NCBI GenBank assembly: GCA_947095535.1
Contig: OX352773.1
Span: forward strand, 172,496,438-172,560,437
DNA length: 64,000 bases
Direction of reading: 5' to 3'
DNA from: Poecilobothrus nobilitatus
Taxonomy: Eukaryota > Arthropoda > Insecta > Diptera > Dolichopodidae
Position numbers and translations under genes: made by a program. Below are positions 1 to 11,700 of this stretch, piece after piece. Position 1 is the first letter of the stretch, and the number at the start of each line of letters is the position of its first letter. The notes below the pieces were generated by a model that did not search any database, was not told the origin of the DNA, and saw only the letters and a list, made by a program, of their open reading frames with translations.

Positions 1-69
1 AATATATTAAGTAGATTAAATGAATTTAAAAAAAATAAGGATAACCCTGTTATTGATGACAAAATATAA
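1..69 (+). CDS. Possible C-terminal codons of an upstream gene (partial)
   Basis: Reading from base 1, 22 sense codons run to a TAA at 67-69 and end in the residues NPVIDDKI. The peptide is mixed and charged (RLNEFKKNKDNP), unlike the poly-Lys, poly-Phe and poly-Asn translations of the surrounding AT-rich DNA, and bases 37-60 are less AT-rich than what follows. The sequence after the stop becomes poly-T and poly-A, as in a 3' UTR. No family is recognised and no splice acceptor is visible because the window starts inside it. It could be chance. Confidence 0.35.
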   Translation, partial: NILSRLNEFKKNKDNPVIDDKI

Positions 70-997
70 GATTAAATATTTTTTTTTTGTTTTTTTTTTT
101 TCTTAAATAATATTGAAAGAAATTAAAATTTACACGAAAATTTGTTGGTGTTATTTCTTTTTTTTGTTTTTTTAATAGATAAAGATAATATCTGATATTT
201 AAGTACAAGTATCTATACAAGTACTCATAATAAAATTAATTTATTTTCATACATTTATACATAAATAAAACTATGTATATGAAATATGTATGTATATGTA
301 TTATATGTATGGTTAGTAAAGAAAAATAAAAATTAAAAAAAAAAAATTAGTTTGTATATAGTTAAATGTTAATAAGTACATATTAAAAAAAGATAAAAAA
401 ACAAAAAATAAAAAATCAAATTGAAAATAATAAAATAAAAAAAAAAAAAACAAAAACAAAAAAAAAATAAAATAAAATCAAATCAAATTGTTGTTTTTGT
501 TTTTGTTTTTTTCTTTCTTATTCTGAATATTAAAATTTTATATAATTTTTTTTTAATTTTTTTTAATTTTTTCATTATTAATGTTTGTGTTGATGATCGA
601 TTACTTATTTTTTTTTTCTGATTATTTTCATTATTTTTAGTGTAGTTGTGGGATGATTTTTTCTTATTTTATTTTATTTTTTTTTTAATTTCTTTAATAT
701 TACTTATATATGTTAAGTTTGTTATGTTTTCTTTTTTCTTCAAAAGATTAACAAGTACCACCCATTTAATAAAAATCAAAAATAAAAACAAAAAAAAAAA
801 AAAACATTACAAAAAGTATCTATAGAAAATAATATATTTTATATTTAAAAAAAAAAAAAATAAATAAAAACAAAAACGAAAACAAAAAATCGAAAAATTT
901 AAATTTAAAGGTATGGCGCAAGAAATACATATATTATTATTGTTATTATTCTGATGATTTAATTTTTTATTTTATATTTTCTTCATCATTTTTCATA

Positions 998-1001
<4 letters not shown>

Positions 1002-1031
<30 letters not shown>
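1002..1031. repeat. AT dinucleotide microsatellite
   Basis: An uninterrupted run of alternating A and T of about 30 bases, flanked by TACA and GTAT, in non-coding DNA. Confidence 0.9.
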
Positions 1032-1035
<4 letters not shown>

Positions 1036-2970
1036 AAATTGTATCTAATGTGGTAAGATGAATGGTACAAAACAAAAAAAAAAAAAAAAAACATTTTAAA
1101 TTATTCAGAAAAGAAAAGACAAATATATATGATAAATTTAAGAAAAATATAGAAAGAGATAGAAATAGAATGTTTTTATTTATTTTTTTTTTTATCAAAT
1201 TATAAATTGTTAATCTTTGTGAAAGTTTTTCTTCTTTTTTTTTTTATATTTTATTTTATGATTTTATTTTGATTAAAATTAGAAATGGTTGTTTCTATTT
1301 TTTAATTTTTTTTTTTTTTTAATTCTTCATGTTGTTTTTTTTTTTTTTTGATTCCTTCAATCCATATCTCCTTCAATTTTTGATTTTTTGTTTTTCTTTT
1401 TATATATTTAAAAAGAAAATATTATTAATGGTTAAGTACTTATATTTAAAAGATATCAAGATTTCTTTCTTAACTGACTTACTTATACTAAAGGTGTATC
1501 TATCAAATATTTATAATATTATTTTTCCCTGTTTATTTTTATACTTTTTGTTTTTATGTTTTTTTTTTTTGCTTTTTGTTTTTGGTAGTAAGAATAAAGA
1601 TAAAATAACTTATAGATTCGTGATTGAAATATGGTTTTTTTTTTTTTTTTTTAAACCAGGTAAATCAAATCAAACTAACTCAAATTCATTACATTTGAAT
1701 AATAGAAATTTGAAGCTACAGATACAACAAAAAAAAAAAATATTGAAAATTAAAGTACAAAAAGTGTTTGAATAAATATATTTTATTTATTTATTTTTTT
1801 TTTTTTTTGGTTGAATGACAAAGCATTCTAATGAAATTCTTAGAAATTTAAAATTTGAAAAGAGAAGTTCTTCTTTTGTTATTTGATCTTTTTTGATCAT
1901 ACAAAAATTTTTAAAATTCAAAAAAAAAAAAAAAAAAAACAAAATAATAATAATAATAATAAGTTTAGTTTAGGTTAGTTATGGTTATTAAAATAACTAT
2001 AGAAAAGACAAAAAAACAGAATATTATTTTGCTTTTTGAAAAATTAAATTACATACTATTAAAAAAAAAAAAAAAAAAAATGTATCTACAGATATTTTTT
2101 TTTATGCTTAAGAAAATAAAAAAAAAAAAAAATACTAATATACCTATATGTACTTGTTAATACTTGGTAAAGAATAAGTATAATAAGATTTTAAAGAAAA
2201 AAAAATATATATATATGTATATTATATATGTATATAGTTTTTAATTACTAATCATCATCGTGATTATGATGACGATTAAGAATTTTTATAATATTGTATA
2301 TTTTCAATTCTTCTTAAAAGTTTGTTGACTTAAAAAGAATTTTTTTATATTTTTTTTTTTTTAAAGAAAATATATTGAAAAGAATTTTAGAAATAATAAA
2401 TGAAAAATATCAATGATGATTTACACAAAAAATTATTATAATTAAATAGAAGTTATATGAATACTTATTTTGTAATAAACAAAATTGTATATATATATGT
2501 ATTAACACAATCTTAGATTAAGGCTTTAAGTACAAATTCTATAAACATAATATTATGTATGACAAAGTACTCTTATTTTACTTATAAATTTTTTTTTTAT
2601 TTTTAACTTTAAAAACCGAAAGATTTAAGTTATTATAAATAGGATGTCATTTTGTTATCTTTGATTCAGACATTTTTAATAAAATTATCATTATTTTCTT
2701 ATTTTTCATGGGAAATAAAATTGACTTGAAAGGTTTGTTTATCATTTATGTTATCCATACTTTAGTCGTAGGACGACTTTTAGTTCTTTACTTTCATATT
2801 TACTTAAAAGTTAATATATAAATATGGAATTTATTTGATAACATCAATAGATTTTAGACTTTAGACTTTACTCAAAATTACGGTAATTTCGTATAAAGGA
2901 ATCAGAACCGGATTAAAACAAATTATAGATGTCCTAGGCACTTTTTGTGTGGTTCTGTGTCCTAGACACT

Positions 2971-2999
2971 AAGCCCCATCATTTATCATGATGGAGCTT
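2971..2999. other. Short imperfect hairpin next to a repeated TGTCCTAG motif
   Basis: AAGCCCCATCAT at 2971-2982 pairs with ATGATGGAGCTT at 2988-2999, with one mismatch in 12 and a 5-base loop. Just upstream, near 2932 and 2958, the motif TGTCCTAGRCAC occurs twice. The segment is clearly less AT-rich than its surroundings. No function can be assigned. Confidence 0.4.
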
Positions 3000-4146
3000 T
3001 AGTCTAAACCTAAAAAGAGAGAAATCCTTTGCAGGAGTTTGGGTAGCGTACAAAAAAAAAAAGAAAGTTGGCCAATTTTTTTTGCGCTTAAGTTGTTTTG
3101 TTGTAATTGATTTTTATTACTGATTTCAGATGGTCAGAATATTACTTGTGCAAAGAAGGACATACATATCTGAATATTTTCAAAATTATATTGTTTTTTA
3201 TCTTTCATAAATCGAATTATTTTTTAAAGCTTTCAAATATTGTTATTATTGTGATTGTGTCGAGGTTAATATAAAACTTTATGTATGTAAGTTGAAAATA
3301 TCATTCTTGGAACAAAATACCAATATAGTGATGAAATAGTATAGAAATTTTCTTTTTAAATTTAAAAAGCAGAATTCTATAGTTTCAAATACTATAGACT
3401 GGTATAGATAAAATTAATCTTAATTTTTCCTATAGCACTTTAACTATTTAATTTTTTTTTTTAATAAATTAAAAAATTCGTTTCATTTTATAAGTAATCA
3501 ATTAAATATTTGAAATTTACAGATTCTTTTAAGGTTAGAATACCCTGGTTAGATTTAAAAGGTTAAAAATTTTAAAAATTTTAATAATCCATTCCCGTTT
3601 AAAAAAAAACTTAATTTATAATTAAAATTTGATTTAGATTGAAGTGATTTCTTACAAACAAGTGTTTTATTAAGAAAAAAAAACGACATAATTCAACAAA
3701 CCTTGGAAACCTTAATTTTACCAAAATACCCCTTGTTATATATATAGGTACCACAAAAATCTTACATATCCTTTTTAAGTTTTTTATTTTTCTTTCCTTT
3801 TTTTTTATTTTTGTATAACAACAATATCATGTGGTTAAAAAATCAGAAGGTTTATTCTTTACCATTTCTTTTTTATGACGCATTATACATACTTATCCAA
3901 TATTAAACATTTTATTCAGAAATTATTTTTATTTCCGTCATTTTCAATTTTATTTTGTTCTTCCTTTTTTTTTTCATTCTCATAATGGTTACAACTTTAA
4001 ATCAATTATATTCAATTTATATGATATAACAATTTTTAAATCAGTAGCATTTTTCTGATCATCAGATTCATTATAATGGTAAATAAATAAAGAAAAATAA
4101 AAAAGAAAAGAAAACATAATCATTTTTTTTATTCTTTTTTCTTAAA

Positions 4147-4150
<4 letters not shown>

Positions 4151-4186
<36 letters not shown>
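4151..4186. repeat. AT dinucleotide microsatellite
   Basis: Eighteen uninterrupted AT units, followed by GTATATAAATAAC. Confidence 0.95.
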
Positions 4187-4193
<7 letters not shown>

Positions 4194-6129
4194 AATAACT
4201 TTTACACTATAACAATCAACTATCAAATTTATATATATATAGATAGTTAGTTTTATATGAAGACGATAACATTGCGGGATATAACATACAAAATGTATAA
4301 ATACAGGTGTTAAATTTTATTGCACATTAATCGGTAGGGAATCAGCTACCAGATCCATTATTCATTAAATTTTTTTCTTGTTTTTTTTTTGTTTTTTAGA
4401 AGTAGCTTTTGTTTTTTTTTTTATGTTTTATTTAAATTTTGATTGAATATTATTGTATTTAAAATTTTATTTCATACTTTAAATAATAATTTGAAATTTT
4501 TGCATCGCCATTTTAACAATTAAAAATTTAATGACATTTTTTTTTTAATAGAATGAATCTTGTGTATCTTGCAAAAACTTTTCAGTATGTTTTATATGTG
4601 TACACACTGTATATATATGTATATATTTATTTATAAAATTTCTAATTTCAGTTTAAAAAGTATTGCTTAGATTTTTATTTAAAGTATTTCTTAGAAGTTT
4701 AGATGACATATCTTAAAATTTAACAAAAATTTATAAGACGGTGGTTAAATGTCAACATTATCTGTCCCTTTTTTCAATCCCTTTTCTTTTTAAAATGTCA
4801 GGAGTCTCATTCTTTTAAAGCGAATAGAATAAATAGAAAGAAAAAATAATGAAGGGTTAAAAAAATAGAATGAAAAAATTAAAGAAATTCAATGTTTCGA
4901 AGCGTTTATTTATTTGAAAATTATTTTTTATTTTTTTAAAATTTTGACTATCACTTACTTTTTATAAGTGTGTGTGTACTTCAGAGAAATTTTCAAATTT
5001 CAACGCATTTAATAACGGCTAAACATGTCCAAAAATCAAAAATAGGTATAGAAGTAATGTCAAAAAATATGTAAGGAAGAAGTGTCCAAAAATATGTATA
5101 GAAGAAATATAAAAAAAAAAGTGAATCAAAAGTGGATGTGGTCATGTGGAGTGGAGGCAAATTCGAAAAATGTTTTAAAAGTAAGAGAAATGAAAAGGGA
5201 ACCGTTCAAGTTTGAAAAAGTGATAAAAAGATGACGTCTAAAATTTCTAAAGTACCATTTTTTGAATGATTAATGAGATTTTTATTCGCACCATCAAACC
5301 GATATCTAGCTTATATAATTATCACAGTTTGTTAAACACCCTCAATACTTATACCTATACAATATAGTAGCTATGTATATAGATACTTCTAATAAAGTTA
5401 GTAAGTGAAGGATTATATGTTAAGTATATAGAGGAATGACAAAAAAAAAAGATTTTCATCTTAATTATTTTTAATTTCCTGGAACCACCTGGAACTGTAG
5501 TGTAGGTATTTGTAAATTTAAAATGCAACCTCTCTCACATTGTAATAATATGTAATATAAAATTATCAGTAAAATATTTAATTTCAATTGAATGTATGAT
5601 AAAAAAAAAAATTAAAATTATTTTCATTCAATTTTACTTACCTAATATTGTTTAAAATTTTTCCCTAAAAAAAAATTTTAAGAGAAATTTTTGAATGAAT
5701 TAATTAATTAATTCTTAGAAGACAGTTTAAAGAACAACATTTTAAAATTCTGTGTTCGTGTTTTGATTAAGAAATTAAATAAATTTTTTTTTTTATAATA
5801 ATAAAAGAATAAATTGTTTTTATTTTATTTTCTCTCTCGTTAATCTCTTTCTTACCCTTTCCATATTATATAAACAATATACTTATGTACTTATTAAAAA
5901 ATCCCATGAAATAAGAATACTAAAATATAATCGAGGAATAAGAATTAGTTAAAAAAATGAACAACTAAAAAAAAACAAAAAAAAAAAAATAAAAGAATAA
6001 CATTAAATAAAACAACTAAAGTTATAAAATAAAAATTAATAAAATAAACATTTATATAGGTATGTATACAAAAGGTATTAACTATTAACTTGTTAAACGT
6101 TATTCACGTTTTTGCATTTTTTAACAAAA

Positions 6130-6720
6130 TTTATATATAATATGGTAAACTGTACACAATAAATTCATCCTAAAATCTAAAAAAAAACGAGGAAGAATAC
6201 AGTTGCCTTTGTCAACTCTTAGATATCCATACGAACCGTTAGTATGTTCATAGACTGTCACTCTGCTTACAATATTATATTTTAAATTTTTTCGGTTTTT
6301 AAAATAATTTGGGTGAATTTTATAATTTCTAGAACTATGGTTTGTACACATATTCAAACTATATGTTTATGCATTCTTCAAAAACAGATTCTAATCTTCC
6401 ACATAAGTGGAGATCTAAAACTTAGTTCTTCGAGAGCTATCCGAAGTTTTGATCGGATCTCAACTAAAAAGAATAGAGAACCTACACATTTATGTAAGAA
6501 TATTTTGTATTAATTTCAAGACTCTAGCTTTCTTAGTTTTTGAGTTATCTTGCTGACGGACGGACGGACAGACCGACGGACGGACAAAGCTTAATCGACT
6601 TAGAATTTGATTCTGATCCGATCTATACTTTTAAAGATATATCTAGCTAGCTTATTTCGAGGTGTTACAAACGGAGGAGTAATTTTAATATACCCGATCC
6701 TTATCGTACGGGTATAAAAA
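6130..6720. repeat. Dispersed repeat with a CGGA/GACG tract (probable transposon remnant)
   Basis: A more G+C-rich block inside very AT-rich DNA. It contains a tract of GACGGACGGACGGACAGACC type at about 6555-6587, then a unique tail ending in the motif GTACGGGTATAAAAA near 6706-6720. A GACGGACGGACA-type tract followed by a tail ending in ACGGGTATAA is a pattern I recall from dispersed elements in flies. Boundaries are approximate, no terminal repeats were identified, and the short open frames on both strands (6121-6513) look incidental. Confidence 0.5.
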
Positions 6721-8597
6721 TCATTCTTTAATTCTTTCACTATACCAACCTATAACTTTGTAAATTGGTAAAAATTTCTTAATACAAAAAAGAACAAGAA
6801 TATTTTAATTATTATTATTATTATTATAAAGATGATTTTTAATCATAATCATTATCATCATAATCATCATCATCACTATTATTTAATACGTGCATTATAA
6901 AATTGATTTTTCACATTAAAAGTACATAATAATTTTATATTTGGTAAAATAATAATAAAATGTTTTGTATTGAAATCGTAGAATTATCGGATATATGTAT
7001 TATTTTATTGGTATATAAATCACTTATTTGGTTATAATGTTGACATTGTTTTAAATTTGAATTAATAGATTATTAAATAAAATATTATGAATAAATTTTT
7101 AATTTAAATACAAAATAGAATAATGTAAAGGTCCGAATCATATTATATAACCTTAAAATTCTTTTATACTTTAAAGTAATTTCTTCGCAAAATCATTTGA
7201 AATATGAGCTCATAACTAGACAATTTAATTTTAAGATCTTTACATACTTTTGCTACTTTTTGTGATTTCAGATCAAACATGTGAACTGTTAATATGATCA
7301 AAATCAATTCTTAAAATATCATAAAGTTGACGAATAGCGCACATTTATGTCATCAGTCTTTCAGGCAAAAACTCTCACGTTCAAACCCCGGTCAAATCAG
7401 AATGCTATATAAAATATAAAAATATAATTATAATTAAAACTATGGTACCGCCTGAAACTATACCTGAAAAGAAAAGCTTGATTTTTTTCCTCATCACATT
7501 GTATTTAGTGGCGGAATCAAAATAAATCAATAAATGAATAAAATGCCATCAATTTAATATCAATGTTTCATCATTTTAAAATTATGATAAAGTTTAATTT
7601 GCCATATACTTTAATTTTAAATGTATAAGAGTAACGATTAATGTACTAAAATAAGTCTAAAGAGAGGTGAACATTTTCCAAAAACACAAATGGGCTATTC
7701 TTGGTAACGTCAGATTCCAACTGACTTAAACTGACTTACCCGCTTCCCTCTTTGGATTCATATAATGGAATGAAACACCTAACTATATATTGGCCAAGAA
7801 GTAAAGATAGAAGAGGATATGAAAAATAATCCGGAAACATTGAATTGTGGAGTGGGACTAAAGAGAACAGTGAATCCTACTATTATTACAACGTTTCCAT
7901 TAGTGACTAAGCCAGTAATAGTTAGAACATGCATTAACACTTTCCTTGTATTAGGTAATAACTGAAAACAACTCTACTGTCAATGCATGTTGCTTATTAT
8001 TATTCGTATTAGTATTAACTATTAATTATTATGAATCATGACCACCAGTGAATAACAACATGTAGTAATATCCTTTTTATATGAGGTAACCAGTCGTAGC
8101 TTCAAATATATCAATTATTGATGAAGAATATACTTACTTTTATTTAACATAAGTGATAAAAAAAAATTAAGTGTTTTTATTATAAAACACGAAATATGTG
8201 TTCAATTATATTTCTTTTAAAATATGACCGTTTCATTTTCTTTTAAATTCAGATTCAAAGTGTAAGATTGCTTAATGCAGTTTCATTATTTTAAATTTAG
8301 TTACGTTATAAGTCATTATATTTATCAAAATTTTATAAAGCAGGCTAAAAAAAGAATCTTACATTATACTTAAGGAAACGGCCATAAACGGTCCTAAAAA
8401 AGGACTTTATACTGAAAATTTTTGTCTTAACACATAAAGGACAGTTTTAGTTTATGGAAATAACTATATGCTAAGTACATACATATATACTTAATATCCA
8501 AAATAGGTTCTTTCAGATTATTAATTTACCAAATTTTTAGATAATCTTTTGTAAATTTATTCAAATATTTTTAATCTTGTCTCGGAAATTTTTATTG
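6721..8597. other. Non-coding stretch, possible divergent SINE near 7.4 kb
   Basis: No gene is supported. A GATTATGAT-type trinucleotide-rich patch lies at 6835-6885. Around 7350-7490 there is a B-box-like GTTCAAACCCC followed about 75 bases later by CCTGAAAAGAAAAGC, which resembles the tail of the SINE family at 25.0 kb. This may be a very diverged copy, but the A box is not clear. Nothing else stands out. Confidence 0.5.
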
Positions 8598-8772
8598 TTT
8601 TTTTTTTTAATGCATTTCTCTACCACATAAATGTGGACAGGAAATTACACAGCCTTTCCTGTTCAGGCCTGACTGTAAATGTTGTAAGGGGGAATAACTC
8701 TTACGACATGTGTAGGATTCGAACCCACACTTCCTCGGTGATTTGCAGCGTATACCACTAGGTCACCGAGGG
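8598..8772 (-). repeat. tRNA-derived SINE, near full length
   Basis: On the minus strand this reads as a tRNA-like head followed by a unique body and an A-rich tail. The A box TGACCTAGTGG is at 8755-8765 and the B box GGTTCGAATCC at 8715-8725, the latter an exact match to the RNA polymerase III consensus. The body contains CCTGAACAGGAAAGGCTGTG and CCACATTTATGTGG and ends in poly-A (poly-T on plus at about 8600-8608). It aligns base for base over most of its length with the plus-strand copy at 25033-25220. It is not a working tRNA gene because the acceptor stem and anticodon arm do not fold convincingly. Confidence 0.85.
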
Positions 8773-11700
8773 GGTAGGTGCCGTAGATTCTTTATTCTAC
8801 TTTATTCAACTATTTATTTTTGGGTATAGTTAAAATTGAACTTAATTTGATTGTGTATAGGTACTTCATTTTAAAGAAAAAAAAAATATTTACCATCGAT
8901 TAACTCGTCTCAATATACCTAAATTTGAATTTTAAAAATTAAGCCTACTACACATTTGCCGTAAGTGTATTCATGTATTATGACCTTAATATTTTTATTT
9001 AAAAAAAAAAAATTATTATTATTAAAGAATACATCCATATACTGGCACTACAATGTACATATGTATAAACGTTTAAACGCATGAACAAAAGACTGTTATA
9101 TTATACGAATTTTTACAGTTTTATTTAAAAAAAAAAAACAAAAAACAACGATTTTTTTTTTTATGTTTTAAATTCTTTAATTAAATTCTAGTCATATTCT
9201 AATTTATTGTATGTATAATGTAGTAAAAGAATTCTCTTATAAATTTAACAAAATTATTATTTTTTTTTTTTTTTTTTAATTTCTTTTAAAAGTTTTTATT
9301 TTAAAGATTGTCTTTTTAAAATAATTTTTCTTTCTTGTACATGACAGTACAGATATAAAATTTATTTTTCAAATACTTTGTAACATTTAACATTTAAACT
9401 CCAGATGTTAAAAAAAAAAAAAATAATAAAAACAAATTAAATAAATTTATTAAAAAATTTTAATATTAATAGAATGAAATTTTTAAATTTATCAGGCATG
9501 TCATCGAACTTGACAAAATTAAAAATTCCTAAAAACAAATACAGAAAAAAAAAAAAAAAGTCTCCAAAATGAAATGTACTACATATTTCATAAATATAAA
9601 TGAGTTTATGTTTAAATATATTTATATGTAAGCATGTGTAATTAAATGATTTCTATCTTTAGATAGTTTCTTTAAAGAGGGAAAAAAAAAAATTATTTTA
9701 AAATTATTTTCAATTCAATTTTGTTTTTTTGTTTTTTTCTTTTTTTTTTTTTTTTTTTTAATAAAACACTTATAAAATGAAATTCATTTTATTCTTTTAT
9801 TCCCATTTTTGATTTTGTTTTTTGTTGTTATTGTATAGAAAATATTTTTTCTTAAATATAAAATTCAATTTCATTTTTATAAGTACCGTGAAATATACAT
9901 AATTTATTTTCTATATGAGTAAGTATATATATATATATATATATACATATTATAAGTATGTATGAATGTAAGTATATTATTTATGTAATAAATTGAGTTC
10001 TATCGTTGAACTTTTTCTTAAAATGTCTTTCATTTCTATATTAAATCTTTTGATTACAAATTTATTAAAAAAAAACAAAAAAGAAAAAATAACGAATTAA
10101 GATTACCAGCTTACATTAATTTATAAACAAAAATTTTCAGATTATTTTTGTTTTGATTTATAATTAATATTAATTAATATTTGAACTTTCTCATTATTTT
10201 TTCTCCATTTTAACTTAATGGTAAGTTAAGTCAATATCCATTATTATATAACTTTGTTTATCTATTTGTTTGCTTGTGTGTTTGTTTCTCCCTCTGTTGT
10301 ATTTTCGTTCAACTCAATATCTTTCAATTGTTATTACATTTTGGTTCTTAGATCATTTAATGAGCTAAAATTTTGCACACCGCATATTGTTCCCTTTAAT
10401 TCCACTCTCCAATTTGATGTATTCAGATTCTTTTCATATCATCTCCTATCTATTAATACTTCCTGTTCCTATAGCCAATATATTGCCGTACATTTTTAGT
10501 GGTTTCGTTATACATAAAAACTATATTTCACATTTTTTTTTTGAATTATGATATACATTTAGCATATTTATACGACTTAGCTAAACATATATCTGTATAA
10601 ATATAACAACTTATAGAATAATTTTATGAAACAAAAATTGTAATTTAAGTGCGAAAAAAAAAAGAGTTCAATAGATATCTGTTAAAAGTAGAAAAATGAT
10701 TAGCTGATTAAAGAATTAAATAAAGGCTCTATAACGTCACATTTACAAGAACCAAAAAAATCTGTCGTCCATTGAAAATGAACAATTAAAATTATTCCAC
10801 AAAGTAATGATATTAATTATTTTGGGATTATCTGAGTTAATCCTTAACTCTTTCATCTTACAATTAACATATGTAGGCTATAGAGTAAATACATTCAAAA
10901 TAAAATATTCATAGTTAGTCCTCATTATTATATAAAGCATTTTTAAGCTCATCTGTATTTACAGTTAATTGTAATGTAAAAGTAACGTCTTTCAATATTT
11001 GATAAATGTAATACCCACATCCTAAATCTAAAATATTAAGACAATGTCCCAATAATTATGGTATATATATCAGGCAACGCGAAGAAGTATCAAAATATAT
11101 ATAAATTTTTATGTTGGGGGGATAGACAACTATCCTTACATCTAGGAACTGCGACCCGTTGTTCAAATTCATAGATTATAATAATCTATTTGACTATATA
11201 GTCAATTAAATTTTCCAAAAATTCTCTCTCTAGACATAGGGTATGCGTATTGAACGAATTTAATCTTATCAAATAAATCTTTTGTTTAAAATATGTTTTT
11301 CTTTTTATAACTTAGCACAATAATTTGATATACAAAACATAGATACTATATATGAATTTACAGTGTGTTCCGATTTATAGCAGTTTTTTTTATTATATAG
11401 TTCCCTATAGTTTAAACTAGTTAAAGTAGTTAAAAAACAGCTAAAAATTGTTAAAATTTATTTTCGGTCAATTCTACATCATCTAAACATATATTTTAAA
11501 ATTGACCATATTATGCTCTCTGATTACTTTAATCTCTTGATCTCTCTCTAAAAGGAGCGTTGCTATTACATTTAGTCTTAAATTTTCTTAATATTTCAAA
11601 GGTTTGGTATTATACTCCGGCATATTGAAGCATGTAAACACAATATAAAATAATTTTCTCTTTCGCAAAAGGGTTGTATATTTTTTTCAGAATATATATA

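Larger units (their letters stand above)
70..6120. other. AT-rich non-coding stretch with microsatellites
   Basis: No gene is supported here. The stretch is dominated by poly-A/poly-T runs and two AT dinucleotide microsatellites listed separately. The open frame at 1329-1775 is mostly Phe, Leu and Ile from poly-T and is not credible. Small structured items are a 12-bp stem at 2971-2999, an 18-bp perfect palindrome (CTTTTTAAATTTAAAAAG) at 3352-3369, and three short imperfect direct repeats beginning TGTCCAAAAAT or TGTCAAAAAAT near 5027, 5059 and 5084. The first part could be the 3' UTR of the gene ending at 69. Confidence 0.6.

Noticed and set aside
1329..1775. Longest open frame in the first 35 kb (148 codons)
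   Set aside because: Translation is dominated by Phe, Leu and Lys from poly-T and poly-A runs; no motif, and no codon pattern like the real genes.
8715..8765. A tRNA gene at 8.7 kb suggested by A and B boxes
   Set aside because: The same sequence with body and poly-A tail recurs at 25.0 and 18.2 kb, and the cloverleaf stems do not pair; it is a SINE.
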